A DNA stretch of 64,000 bases from an uncultured Reyranella sp. (GCF_945957355.1 NZ_CAMFKM010000018.1:1-64000); one strand, 5' to 3'; counted from the first letter of the stretch, positions 8,226 to 16,723 are shown. The notes: generated from the letters alone by a model not told the origin. Numbers and translations are program-made.

Positions 8226-9104
8226 TCAGCGCGCGTCGTCCGAGTCCACTTCGGCGAGGAAGCCGGAGACGAGGGCCTTCACGACCTCGGGCTGGTCGTC
8301 GTGGATATAGTGGCCGGCATCGGCCACTTCCTTCCAGCGCACGAGAGGATTGCGTGCGGCCATCGCCTCGGCGGTTTCGCGCCGGAAGTAGTCCGAGCGG
8401 CCGCCGCGCAGCGCGAGCGTCGGGGCACATAACGCTTCAACATGCGGCCACAGGTCCACCCGGCGCGACGGGTCTGGATCGAGCCGGGCGCGGGCGATTC
8501 CATCATGGTCGTACTGCCAGCCCCACGTTCCGTCGGGATGCTGCTTCAGCATGTTGCGTAACCGGTCGAGGCGCGCTTCCTCGGTGACGCTCGGGCGCAG
8601 GTTTCGCATGAAGGTGACGGCGGCGTCCCAGCTTTCGAAGGAGCGGGGGGCCGAAAGCAGTTCCTGGCGGATGCGGGCGGAGCCCGCGCTGTCCTCCGAG
8701 GCGCCCGGGCCGGCATCCTCGATGATCAGCCGCCGGATTTTGTCGGGATGAGTCGCGGCATAGACGTAGGCTGCGATACCCCCCATCGAATGGCCCAGCA
8801 GGTCGAAGCGGCCGAGGCCGAGATGATCGACCACGTCCTCAATGTCGCGGACGTAGCTGTCGTTATAGTAGTTGCCCGCCGGATCCCAGTCGCTGGCACC
8901 GCGGCCGCGCTGGTCCCAGGCTATAGTGCGGAAGCCGGGCTCAAGCGCCTGTGCCAGCCCGGTGAAGGTCCGGGCATAGCCCCGAATCCCGTGCAGCATG
9001 ACGATCGGTGCCGCGGCGGGCGGGCCCCATTCCAGCACGCGCAGCGACAGGCCGTCGCGGGTGCGGACCCTGTATTCCCGCGATTCCTGTTCAGTCTTGG
9101 CCAT
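8226..9104 (-). CDS. Alpha/beta hydrolase
   Basis: The 292-residue hydrolase resembles the haloperoxidase/epoxide-hydrolase-like branch: oxyanion HGIRGYART, DQRGRGASDWDP, nucleophile elbow GHSMGG (GxSxG), and a C-terminal ADAGHYIHDDQPE histidine. A GAGGAT ribosome-binding site precedes the ATG. It is the last gene of a minus-strand unit with the AA_synth-family protein (17 bp upstream) and the Asp-box propeller. The substrate is unknown; the context suggests a small carboxylate, lactone or ester. Confidence 0.82.
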   Translation of the reverse strand: MAKTEQESREYRVRTRDGLSLRVLEWGPPAAAPIVMLHGIRGYARTFTGLAQALEPGFRTIAWDQRGRGASDWDPAGNYYNDSYVRDIEDVVDHLGLGRFDLLGHSMGGIAAYVYAATHPDKIRRLIIEDAGPGASEDSAGSARIRQELLSAPRSFESWDAAVTFMRNLRPSVTEEARLDRLRNMLKQHPDGTWGWQYDHDGIARARLDPDPSRRVDLWPHVEALCAPTLALRGGRSDYFRRETAEAMAARNPLVRWKEVADAGHYIHDDQPEVVKALVSGFLAEVDSDDAR

Positions 9105-9121
9105 GCGATCCTCTTCGTCGG

Positions 9122-9712
9122 TCAGGCGGCACGTGATGCGTCGGCGGTGGGACCGCCGAGACGCGCATGCAAACGCCCGCGCGTGGCGAAAGCGAAGGCG
9201 ATGACGATCTCGTCCGCGTTGGGCGCATCCGCGAACATGGCGCTGATCGTGTCGTAGTGCGAGCGGACATACAATTCGTCCTTGTGGGCGAGCGGAATGT
9301 CGATCGACGAACCCGGGACGCCGCGCTTGCCGGTCGAAGGAATCCAGGACTTCGCCCCGCCGATCGCCGAGCGCACAGGATCGGCGAAGACCGTCGTCAG
9401 CAAGGCATTGCCGTGCTCGTATTCGCCGGCCGAGCCCACCAGGCAGGCCTTGCCGTAGCTCTCGACTCGCGCATCGCCGATCGTCTCGCGGATGCGCTTC
9501 CCGAACTCCCGGCCCAACGCCTCCGAGGCCCTCACCGAGCCGCCGAGATTACCGACGAAACGGCCGGCGTGGGGATTATGCAGGGCAGCCCCGACCACGA
9601 TCTTGCGGACGGGACTGCCGTCGGCCAACTCGCCAGTTTCGGTGGCCAGGGTATCTTCGATCTGCAGGTACCATTTGCGGATATGGAATTCGCCTAGATT
9701 GTTGGTGCGCAT
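9122..9712 (-). CDS. AA_synth (DUF1185-type) family protein
   Basis: The 196-residue protein begins MRTNNLGEFHIRKWY and includes VGAALHNPHAGRF, GKACLVGSAGEYEHG, and a C-terminal VIAFAFATRGRLHARLGG. I recognise these as the amino acid synthesis family, whose biochemical role is not firmly established. The start at 9712 is chosen by family fit; the open frame extends artificially upstream to 10048 through the neighbouring gene. It lies between an Asp-box propeller gene (46 bp) and a hydrolase gene (17 bp), probably in one transcript. It has no membrane segment or signal. Confidence 0.78.
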   Translation of the reverse strand: MRTNNLGEFHIRKWYLQIEDTLATETGELADGSPVRKIVVGAALHNPHAGRFVGNLGGSVRASEALGREFGKRIRETIGDARVESYGKACLVGSAGEYEHGNALLTTVFADPVRSAIGGAKSWIPSTGKRGVPGSSIDIPLAHKDELYVRSHYDTISAMFADAPNADEIVIAFAFATRGRLHARLGGPTADASRAA

Positions 9713-9758
9713 TTTCCGTTTGTCTTCAGGTGGGAGGAGCGCCGATGTCTCGCGGCGG

Positions 9759-10790
9759 TCAGGTGATCGAGCGGGGATGCGCGCGAACCGGCGCCTCGAA
9801 GGGCGTCCAGGCGACGGCGGTGATCTCGGGGAACGCACGCCATTCCTTGAACCAGCTCCGTCCGCCGTCGAGCGAGCGGAAGAGATCGCCGTACTTGGTG
9901 CCGGCGAACACCAGGGCCGGGTCCGAAGAATGCAGGCCGAAAGCCCAGAAGGTCGAGTTCGGCTCGGCATGGAGCAGGGCGGGGACCCAGCTGTCGCCGC
10001 GGTCGGTCGAGCGGTAGAGGCGGCTCCGGGTGCCCGGAGTGCCGTCACCGACCGCCAGCATCAGCGCACCGTCTCCGGCCAGCGGCTGGACGGCGCGGGT
10101 GTAGTAGAGCCCCTCGAAGCGATCCTTGGAGGCGGCACCAGTCCACGCCTTGCCGCCGTCGGTACTGGTGAAGACCGAATTCACCGTCGCCACGAAGATC
10201 CGGTGCGGGTGCTGGCTGCTCGCCGGCAGCATCGAGATGCTGTGGATGTCCGAATTGGTGATTCCGCAGTCGGGATCGATACGGCGCCAGGTGGCGCCGT
10301 GGTCGCCGCTTTGCCACAGCCCGCCTTCCTCCACGCCGAACCAGATCTGGGCGGTGTCTGAGGGATTGACGTAGATCGTCAGGATGCGGGGACGATTGAC
10401 GCCCTGGCAGAATTCCGGGATTTCGGGCGAAAGGCGCTCCCAGCTCTTTCCGGCATCGGTCGAGCGGAACATGGCCGCACGCGAGGGCGCGCCTGTGCCC
10501 GCGTAAATGTAGGACGGGTTGGCCGGATCAATGGCGATCGACCATACGGCCTGACCGTTCATTGGCGAGTCCACGAGCGAGAAGTGCGCGCCGCCATCGG
10601 TGCTGATGCATAGGCCTGAATCGGCACCGGCCAGGACCACCTGCGGATCCTTGGGATGGACCACGACGCTGCGCACGACGCCGTCGAACTCGATGGCCTC
10701 CTTGAGACCCAGACGGTGCCAGCTCGCGCCATCGTCGACGCTGCGCAGGAAGCCCTGGCTCGCCGTTCCAACCAGAATCGTACCCTTCAT
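9759..10790 (-). CDS. BNR/Asp-box repeat beta-propeller protein
   Basis: The 343-residue protein is built from at least seven Asp-box repeats (S-x-D-x-G-x-x-W type): SVDDGASW, STDGGAHF, STDAGKSW, SGDHGATW, STDGGKAW, STDRGDSW and SLDGGRSW. This spacing predicts a sialidase/VPS10-like beta-propeller. No signal peptide is seen, so it is probably cytosolic. The ATG at 10790 follows GGAGGAG, which decides the start over the longer open frame. Asp-boxes are structural and do not prove glycosidase activity. It heads a three-gene minus-strand unit and diverges from the TctC gene at 10966. Confidence 0.8.
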   Translation of the reverse strand: MKGTILVGTASQGFLRSVDDGASWHRLGLKEAIEFDGVVRSVVVHPKDPQVVLAGADSGLCISTDGGAHFSLVDSPMNGQAVWSIAIDPANPSYIYAGTGAPSRAAMFRSTDAGKSWERLSPEIPEFCQGVNRPRILTIYVNPSDTAQIWFGVEEGGLWQSGDHGATWRRIDPDCGITNSDIHSISMLPASSQHPHRIFVATVNSVFTSTDGGKAWTGAASKDRFEGLYYTRAVQPLAGDGALMLAVGDGTPGTRSRLYRSTDRGDSWVPALLHAEPNSTFWAFGLHSSDPALVFAGTKYGDLFRSLDGGRSWFKEWRAFPEITAVAWTPFEAPVRAHPRSIT

Positions 10791-10900
10791 GTCTGCTCCT
10801 CCATTGTCGGCGCCCCCGGATCGCGCCGGGATTCGTCCCTGCTCCAAGGCTGTGCAGAGCATCTTTGCCTGCTCGGATCGGCCTATTCAACAAAATTGTA

Positions 10901-10936
10901 GTACGAGACTTGTTTTTTAAAACAGAATCGTCGTAC
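10901..10936. promoter_or_regulatory. Nested dyad, candidate operator in the divergent region
   Basis: A perfect 6-2-6 palindrome, TGTTTT-TT-AAAACA (10911-10924), lies inside a second inverted repeat, GTACGA (10901-10906) and TCGTAC (10931-10936). The segment is strikingly AT-rich for this window. It sits 30 bp before the TctC start at 10966 and 110 bp before the divergent propeller gene, a good position for one regulator to control both. The GntR/FCD regulator at 15982 is a candidate binder (inference). Confidence 0.5.
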
Positions 10937-10965
10937 CTTTCTCGCCAAGCAGCGAGGGGGTCGCG

Positions 10966-11937
10966 ATGAAAGGGTTGTTTCGGAGGGTCGTGCGTACATG
11001 CGCCGCGGTGGCGCTACTTCTCTCGGGGCCAGCGATGGCCGGGACCTATCCGGAACGCCCGGTGACCATCGTCGTGCCGTTCGAAGCGGGCGGATCCACA
11101 GACGTTTCGGCGCGGGTCGTCGCCAAGGCCCTGTCGGACGTGCTTCGCCAGCCGGTGGTCGTGTTGAACCAGCCGGGCGCGGGCGGGCGCATCGGCACGC
11201 GCCGCGTCGCCACCTCGGAGCCCGATGGTTACACGCTGCTGTGGGGCAGTGGCAGCACGCTGGCCGTCGCGCCGGTTCTTTATCCCGACCAGACCTACCT
11301 GACGACTTTGGTGCCGGTGAGCCTTGGCGCCTTGCAGCCCTTCGTGTTCGTCACGTCGCGGGCGACCGGGGCGCGGAGCCTGGCCGAGTTGCTCGACCAG
11401 GCGCGCGCCAAGCCCGACGTGCTCAACTTCGCCTCGGCCGGCATCGGCTCCAGCAATCACCTGCTGGGCGAGATCATGATGGCGACGACGGGTACGAAGT
11501 TCGTCCACGTCCCCTACAAGGGTTCGATCTCGGCGCGTGACGCGGTGATCAACGGCGATGCCCAGCTGATGGACGAGGTGCTGGCACCGCTGCTTGCTCA
11601 GATCAAATCCGGACAACTCGTGCCGCTGATGGTGACCAGCGAAGCGCGCGATCCCGCGCTGCCCGACGTGCCGACGGCAAAGGAAGCGGGCCTTCCCGAC
11701 CTGTCCATCACCGGCTTCTTCGGCCTGATGGCGCCGCCGAAGACGTCGCCCGAGATCGTGGCCACTCTGAACGCGGCGATGAAGAAGGCGCTGGCCTCGC
11801 CCGAGCTGCGCAAATCCTACGAGGCCATGAGCTTCGATGTCGGCACCGGTTCGGCCGAGGAGCTGGCGACGCTGATCGCACGCGGCCGAGATCGCTACGG
11901 GCGGATCGTGTCCGAACGCAAGATCACCGTGAACTGA
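10966..11937 (+). CDS. Bug/TctC-family tricarboxylate-type substrate-binding protein
   Basis: The 323-residue periplasmic receptor has a Sec signal peptide ending near GPAMAG and the Bug-family start YPERPVTIVVPFEAGGSTDVSAR. Later hallmarks are PGAGGRIGTRRV, the pocket GSSNHLLGEIM and VHVPYKGS. The family binds carboxylates (dicarboxylates, aromatic acids, nicotinate) for tripartite tricarboxylate transporters, but no TctA/TctB membrane partner is encoded in the window. It is the first gene of the 10966-17695 cluster and lies just after the nested dyad at 10901-10936. Confidence 0.9.
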   Translation: MKGLFRRVVRTCAAVALLLSGPAMAGTYPERPVTIVVPFEAGGSTDVSARVVAKALSDVLRQPVVVLNQPGAGGRIGTRRVATSEPDGYTLLWGSGSTLAVAPVLYPDQTYLTTLVPVSLGALQPFVFVTSRATGARSLAELLDQARAKPDVLNFASAGIGSSNHLLGEIMMATTGTKFVHVPYKGSISARDAVINGDAQLMDEVLAPLLAQIKSGQLVPLMVTSEARDPALPDVPTAKEAGLPDLSITGFFGLMAPPKTSPEIVATLNAAMKKALASPELRKSYEAMSFDVGTGSAEELATLIARGRDRYGRIVSERKITVN

Positions 11938-11974
11938 ACACCATCCCGAACCACGCCCTCACAGCGAGACCGAT

Positions 11975-12589
11975 ATGAAACTGTACCTGACCCCACATGC
12001 CTGCTCCCTCGCCGTCGACATCGTCGCGCGTGAACTGGATATCCCGCTCGCCCTCGAATGGGTCGACGTCCGCGCCAAGAAGCTGCGTGACGGGTCCGAT
12101 TACTATGCGGTCAACCCGAAGGGGCAGGTGCCGACGCTGCAACTCGACGACGGCGCGTTCCTGACCGAGGGGCCGGTGATCGTGCAGTGCATTGCCGACG
12201 GCAAGCCCGGCAATGCGCTACTCCCGCCGGCCGGCACGATGGCGCGCTACCGCGTTCTCGAGTGGCTGAACTTCGTAGGTACCGAGCTGCATAAGGGCTT
12301 CACGCCTCTGTTCCGCCCCACCACGCCGCAGGGGTATCGCGAGATCGCGCGGCAGAACCTCGCCACCCGATTCAAGTGGCTCGATGGTGTGCTGGCCGGC
12401 CAGACCTTCCTCACGGGTGACGCGTTCAGCGTGGCGGATGCGTACTGCTACACGATCCTGATGTGGTCGAAGCTGCACGACATCGACCTCGCGCCGTGGC
12501 CGAACCTCGCCGCCTACGTCGCCCGTGTCGGCGCTCGCCCGTCGGTGCAGGCAGCCGAGGCAGCGGAGCGCCAGGCCAAGGCGGCCTGA
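11975..12589 (+). CDS. Glutathione S-transferase, beta-like (tandem copy 1)
   Basis: The 204-residue protein starts MKLYLTPHACSLAVDIVARE. The cysteine at position 10 matches the catalytic cysteine of beta-class GstA enzymes, and the VNPKGQVPTLQL cis-proline segment and TEGPVIVQ form the glutathione site. ELHKGFTPLF carries the second beta-class active-site residue (His). The C-terminal helical domain has LTGDAFSVADAYCYTILMW. It is one of three adjacent paralogues. Copies 2 and 3 are closer to each other, with MKFFHE starts and GGFMPLFKK, than either is to this one. Confidence 0.9.
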   Translation: MKLYLTPHACSLAVDIVARELDIPLALEWVDVRAKKLRDGSDYYAVNPKGQVPTLQLDDGAFLTEGPVIVQCIADGKPGNALLPPAGTMARYRVLEWLNFVGTELHKGFTPLFRPTTPQGYREIARQNLATRFKWLDGVLAGQTFLTGDAFSVADAYCYTILMWSKLHDIDLAPWPNLAAYVARVGARPSVQAAEAAERQAKAA

Positions 12590-12598
12590 GGCAGGCCG

Positions 12599-13243
12599 AT
12601 GACCATGAAGTTCTTCCACGAGTCCCACGGATGCTCGCTGGCAGTCGACATCGTCGCGCGGGAACTTGGCATTCCGCTCGAGATCGTCTGGGTCGACATG
12701 CAGCGCAAGGTCCTCCCCGACGGCACCGACTTGTACGCCATCAATCCGAAGGGGCAGGTGCCGTCGCTGCAGCTGCCGGACGGGCAGTTCCTCAGCGAGG
12801 GGCTGGCGATCATGCACTACCTGGTCGATCTCCGGCCGGACAGCGATCTCGCCTCGACCGCGCGAGGCGCGGAGAAGTACCGCGTGCTGGAGTGGATGAG
12901 CTTCATCGGATCGGACCTGCACAAGGGCGGGTTCATGCCGCTCTTCAAGAAGGCGACGCCGTCCGACTACCGGCCGATCGCCCTGCAGCACATTGCCGGT
13001 CGTCTGGAATGGCTGAACCGCCATCTGGCCGATCGGGACTATCTCGTGGGCGACCGGTTCACCATCGCCGACGCCCATTGCTACGCGATCGTCATCTGGA
13101 CGAAGCGGCATGCGATCGACGTCACGCCCTGGCCCAGACTCGAAGCCTACATGGCAAGGATTGCCGCCCGTCCGTCGGTGCGTGCCGCTGTCGACGCCCA
13201 GCTCGTCCAGGAAGCGATGGAGGCCAAGACCCGTGCAGCCTGA
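12599..13243 (+). CDS. Glutathione S-transferase, beta-like (tandem copy 2)
   Basis: The 214-residue GST has the catalytic-type cysteine in ESHGCSLAVDIVARE, the INPKGQVPSLQLPDG glutathione segment, DLHKGGFMPLFKK and the C-terminal VGDRFTIADAHCYAIVIW. It lies 9 bp after copy 1. An internal ATG at 12605 would align better with the start of copy 3, so the true start could be 12599 or 12605. Substrate is unknown; the neighbouring cyclase and receptors suggest conjugation or ring processing of an imported organic acid, which is inference. Confidence 0.9.
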   Translation: MTMKFFHESHGCSLAVDIVARELGIPLEIVWVDMQRKVLPDGTDLYAINPKGQVPSLQLPDGQFLSEGLAIMHYLVDLRPDSDLASTARGAEKYRVLEWMSFIGSDLHKGGFMPLFKKATPSDYRPIALQHIAGRLEWLNRHLADRDYLVGDRFTIADAHCYAIVIWTKRHAIDVTPWPRLEAYMARIAARPSVRAAVDAQLVQEAMEAKTRAA

Positions 13244-13283
13244 TCCAGCGAATCCCCTTCCGTCTTCGCGACAGAGATATCCC

Positions 13284-13922
13284 ATGAAGTTCTTCCATGA
13301 AGTCCGCGGCTGTTCCCTCGCAGTCGACATCGTTGCCCGCGAACTGGGCGTGCCGCTCGAGGTGATCTGGGTCGATGTACCCCGCAAACTGCTTCCGGAC
13401 GGAACCGACTACTACAAGGTCAATCCCAAGGGGCAGGTGCCAGCGCTCGAACTGCGCAACGGCGAGTATCTCACCGAGGGCGCCATCATCATGCAGTACC
13501 TCGCGGACATGCGGCCGGAGAGCGATCTCTGCGCCGCGCCGGGCACGCTGCAGCGCTACCGCATCATGGAGTGGATGAGCTTCATCGCCTCCGACCTGCA
13601 CAAGGGCGGCTTCATGCCGCTTTTCAAGAAGACGACGCCCGACGACTACCGGCCGCTGGCGCGCCAGCTCGTGGTGTCGCGCATGAAGTTGCTGGACGAG
13701 CAGCTGGCGGATCGCGATTACCTGACCGGCTCCGTCTTCACCATTGCCGACGCCCATTGCTACGCGATCGCGATGTGGACCCATTATCACGACATCGATC
13801 TCGCACCATGGCCCAACCTGTCGACCTATCTGACGCGGATCGGCAGACGTCCCAGCGTGCAGGCGGCCAAGGCGGCGGAACGTGCGGAAGCGCAACGCCA
13901 GGGCTACGAGGGCAATGTATGA
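13284..13922 (+). CDS. Glutathione S-transferase, beta-like (tandem copy 3)
   Basis: The 212-residue GST begins MKFFHEVRGCSLAVDIVARE and closely matches copy 2 through DLHKGGFMPLFKKTTP and FTIADAHCYAIAMW, so a recent tandem duplication is likely. The glutathione-site segment VNPKGQVPALEL is intact. The frame is open upstream to 13110 inside copy 2, but the ATG at 13284 matches its paralogues. Its TGA overlaps the start of the cyclase gene (ATGA), so translation of the two is coupled. Confidence 0.9.
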   Translation: MKFFHEVRGCSLAVDIVARELGVPLEVIWVDVPRKLLPDGTDYYKVNPKGQVPALELRNGEYLTEGAIIMQYLADMRPESDLCAAPGTLQRYRIMEWMSFIASDLHKGGFMPLFKKTTPDDYRPLARQLVVSRMKLLDEQLADRDYLTGSVFTIADAHCYAIAMWTHYHDIDLAPWPNLSTYLTRIGRRPSVQAAKAAERAEAQRQGYEGNV

Positions 13923-14971
13923 CCGCGCGCTGGAGCCGCCGGCCGGACGGGTCGAACTGGGGTGAGTTCGGTCCTGACGATCAAATCGGCGCGATGAACC
14001 TGGTCGGCCGCGAGCAGGTGCTGAAGGGCCTGGCCGAAGCACGGACGGGGCAGACGTTCAGCCTGTCGCTGCCGCTCGACCTGCCGGGCGGCAATGCCCT
14101 GCATCCGAGTCGCCACCCGCCGCGCCGGTTCGCGACCCTGCGGGCGGGCAAGAGCGCGGGCGAGCAGTGCTTCTGTTTCGCCCTGCAGCGCGACAATCCG
14201 CTGCTCACCGACGTGGTGTCCGACGACGTGGTTTTGCTGCACACGCAGTATTCGACGCAGTGGGACGGGCTCGCGCATATGGGCAGCCTGTTCGACTCCG
14301 ACGGCAGCGGAAAGCCGGAGGTCACCTTCTACAACGGCTACCGCCCGCGGCATGGCCTGACGGTGGCGGAACGCTGCGAGCGCAGCGAGGCCTGGGCGAC
14401 CTACGAGAATCCGCGCGCCGATGTGCTGGGCATCGAGAACATGGCGCGCCACGGCGTGCAGGGGCGCGCGGTGCTGGTCGATCTCGCACGCCACTACGGC
14501 CGGGAGAACCGCGCGGTCGGGTACGACGATCTGCAGCGCATCCTCGAGAAGGACGCCGTCGAGATCGAGAAGGGTGACATGGTGTGCTTCTACGCCGGCC
14601 TAGACGAGCTGATCCTCGGCATGGCCGGGAAGCCCGATGCGGCGGTCCTGCAACGCTCCTGTGCGGGTCTCGACGGACGCGACAAGCGGCTCCTGTCCTG
14701 GATCACCGATACCGGCGTCGCGGCGTTGATCTCCGACAATTTCGCCGTCGAGCTGATGTCGAAAGAGGCGCCGCAGATCTCCCACGCCCTGCTGCCTCTG
14801 CACGAACACTGCCTGTTTAAGAACGGCATCCACCTCGGCGAGCTGTGGTTCCTGCGTGATCTGGCCGTCTGGCTGCGGAAGAACGGAAGGAATCGCTTCC
14901 TGCTGACGGCGCCGCCCCTCAATCTCCCGGGCGCGGTGGGCTCACCCGTGACGCCCATCGCCACTGTCTGA
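13919..14971 (+). CDS. Cyclase-family (kynurenine-formamidase-like) hydrolase
   Basis: The 350-residue protein begins MTARWSRRPDGSNWGEFGPDD and continues IGAMNLVGREQV, a pattern typical of PF04199-type metal-dependent hydrolases that open amide or ester bonds (kynurenine formamidase, isatin hydrolase). The expected HxGTHxDxPxH site appears as HTQYSTQWDGLAHMGS, a variant keeping the Asp and last His. It starts in the stop codon of GST copy 3. The downstream TctC begins 21 bp after its stop. The long open frame from 13571 is an artefact of a stop-free upstream region. Confidence 0.83.
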   Translation: MTARWSRRPDGSNWGEFGPDDQIGAMNLVGREQVLKGLAEARTGQTFSLSLPLDLPGGNALHPSRHPPRRFATLRAGKSAGEQCFCFALQRDNPLLTDVVSDDVVLLHTQYSTQWDGLAHMGSLFDSDGSGKPEVTFYNGYRPRHGLTVAERCERSEAWATYENPRADVLGIENMARHGVQGRAVLVDLARHYGRENRAVGYDDLQRILEKDAVEIEKGDMVCFYAGLDELILGMAGKPDAAVLQRSCAGLDGRDKRLLSWITDTGVAALISDNFAVELMSKEAPQISHALLPLHEHCLFKNGIHLGELWFLRDLAVWLRKNGRNRFLLTAPPLNLPGAVGSPVTPIATV

Positions 14972-14992
14972 GGCGATGTCCGGAGGTTCACG

Positions 14993-15985
14993 ATGAAGCG
15001 CAGGTTGTTCAACATCTCGGCTCTGGCGGCCGCGACCGCCACGGCGGCCGGACTCGGCCGTCCCGCCGCGCCGCGGGCGCAGGGTGCCGCGTTTCCGCCG
15101 CTCGTGTCGCTGGTCGTGCCCTTCGCGCCGGGCGGCGGCGCCGACCAGCTCGCGCGCGAATTCGCCAACGCGGCGGCGCCGTTGCTGCCGGGGACGACCT
15201 TCGTCGTCGACAACAAGCCCGGCGCCAACGGAGTCATCGCCAACCGCCATGTCGCGCGCCAGAAGCCGGATGGCGCGACCTTCCTGCTGGGCACCTCCAG
15301 CACCCATGCGCTCGGCTCGCTGATCCATCGCGGCGACGTCGACCCGGTGGCCGACTTTGCGCCCGCTACGCTGCTGGCCGAGACGGCGACGGCGTGGGCG
15401 GTGCTGGCGACCTCGCCCTGGAAGACGCTGCAGGAGGCGATCGCGGCGGCACGGCTGAAGCCGGTCACCTACGGCACGTTCGGCGCAGGCTCCTCCGCCC
15501 ATCTCTACGGGCTGGTACTGGCTGGCGCGACCGGCGCGAAGCTCGAGCACGTTCCTTACAAGGGTTCGGCCCAGGCCATCACCGACCTACTGGCCGGACA
15601 TGTCGATTCCGTGTTCCTCACGACCAGCGCGCTCGACGCGATGACGAAGCTGGGCAGGATCCGCCTGCTCGCGGTGAGCGGCGAGAAGCGTACGCAGCTC
15701 CTGCCCGATGTGCCGACGTTCAAGGAGCAGGGCGTCCCCCAGCTCGAATTCAACGGCTGGTTCGGTCTCTTCGGCCCCAGGGGCACGCCGGCGCCGCTGC
15801 TTGATCGGCTCGCCAGCGCGGCAAAGGCGTTGGGCGAGGATCAGTCGTTCCGCAGCCGTCTTGTCGCACAGGGCTACGACTGGGTCGGCTCCACCCCGGA
15901 CGCGCTGGTGCGCGAGCTGGCGCGGACGATGGAGATCTACACCCGGATTGTTGCCACCACGCCGGCCGGGGAGCTCTCCCGATGA
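14993..15985 (+). CDS. Bug/TctC-family substrate-binding protein
   Basis: The 330-residue receptor follows GGAGG. The N-terminus MKRRLFNISALAAATA has a twin-arginine-like pair before a hydrophobic stretch, so Tat or Sec export is possible. Core motifs are LVVPFAPGGGADQLAREFA, NKPGANGVIANRHVA, GAGSSAHLYGLVLA and EHVPYKGSAQAITDLLAGH. It probably binds an organic acid related to the substrates of the adjacent GST/cyclase enzymes. Its last four bases overlap the start of the GntR regulator gene. Confidence 0.9.
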   Translation: MKRRLFNISALAAATATAAGLGRPAAPRAQGAAFPPLVSLVVPFAPGGGADQLAREFANAAAPLLPGTTFVVDNKPGANGVIANRHVARQKPDGATFLLGTSSTHALGSLIHRGDVDPVADFAPATLLAETATAWAVLATSPWKTLQEAIAAARLKPVTYGTFGAGSSAHLYGLVLAGATGAKLEHVPYKGSAQAITDLLAGHVDSVFLTTSALDAMTKLGRIRLLAVSGEKRTQLLPDVPTFKEQGVPQLEFNGWFGLFGPRGTPAPLLDRLASAAKALGEDQSFRSRLVAQGYDWVGSTPDALVRELARTMEIYTRIVATTPAGELSR

Positions 15986-16656
15986 GCGACAACGGAATGA
16001 ACGGCGCCGAGAGCGCGACACCGCTCCGCAAGCAGGCGGAAGAGGATCTGCGCAAGGCGATCCTCTCGGGCAAGTACGACGCCGGCGAGCGCCTGAAGGA
16101 GCGCCAGCTCATGGAGACACTGGGCGTCAGCCGCACGCTGCTGCGCGAGGCGCTGCGCCAGATCGAAGCCGAAGGGCTGGTCACGCTGGTGCCCAATCGC
16201 GGCCCCGTGGTCACGGTGCTCTCCTACGAGGACGCCGAGGAGATCTACGAGGTCCGCGGCATCCTCGAAGCGCAGGCCTGCGTGGGCTTCGTGCTGCGCG
16301 CCTCCAGCGCCCACGTCCGCAAGCTGCAGGACGTGTTCGCCAGTCTGAAGGAGGCCGCCGAGGGCGGTGATGTATTGCGCACGCTGGAACTCAGCAGCGA
16401 CTTCTACGACGTCATCCTCGAGGGCAGCGGCAACAAGGTGCTGAGCTCGATGCTCAAACTGTTGCACAACCGCATCGTGCTTCTGCGTCGGACGTCCATG
16501 TCTGAGCCCGGCCGCCTTCCCGAGACACTCGACGAACTGACCCGGATGCACGAGGCCCTTTGCGCGCGCGACGAGTCCGCCGCCAGCAAGGCCTCGCAGC
16601 ACCATGTCCGCCAGGCCTCCCGGGCCGCCCTGCGCATCATGCGCCAGCGGCAGTAG
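15982..16656 (+). CDS. GntR-family transcriptional regulator, FCD (FadR) subfamily
   Basis: The 224-residue regulator has an N-terminal winged helix (AEEDLRKAILSGKYDAGERLKE, then LMETLGVSRTLLREALRQIE as the recognition helix) and a C-terminal all-helical FCD ligand domain (EEIYEVRGILEAQA, HHVRQASRAALRIM). FCD regulators usually bind a carboxylate and release an operator near their own operon. It overlaps the upstream TctC gene by 4 bp and lies between two TctC genes, so it probably controls the 10966-17695 cluster; the dyad at 10901-10936 is the best operator candidate seen. Confidence 0.9.
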   Translation: MSDNGMNGAESATPLRKQAEEDLRKAILSGKYDAGERLKERQLMETLGVSRTLLREALRQIEAEGLVTLVPNRGPVVTVLSYEDAEEIYEVRGILEAQACVGFVLRASSAHVRKLQDVFASLKEAAEGGDVLRTLELSSDFYDVILEGSGNKVLSSMLKLLHNRIVLLRRTSMSEPGRLPETLDELTRMHEALCARDESAASKASQHHVRQASRAALRIMRQRQ

Positions 16657-16723
16657 GAGACGGCATGCCCGGTGGGATTCCAGTTCGCCGGCGACTGAGC
16701 CGGTTCTCACGGGGGAAGGCTCC

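Noticed and set aside
10528..10893. A minus-strand small frame near the propeller gene start
   Set aside because: It lies in another frame of the propeller gene and the upstream region, and lacks a ribosome-binding site or recognisable motif.
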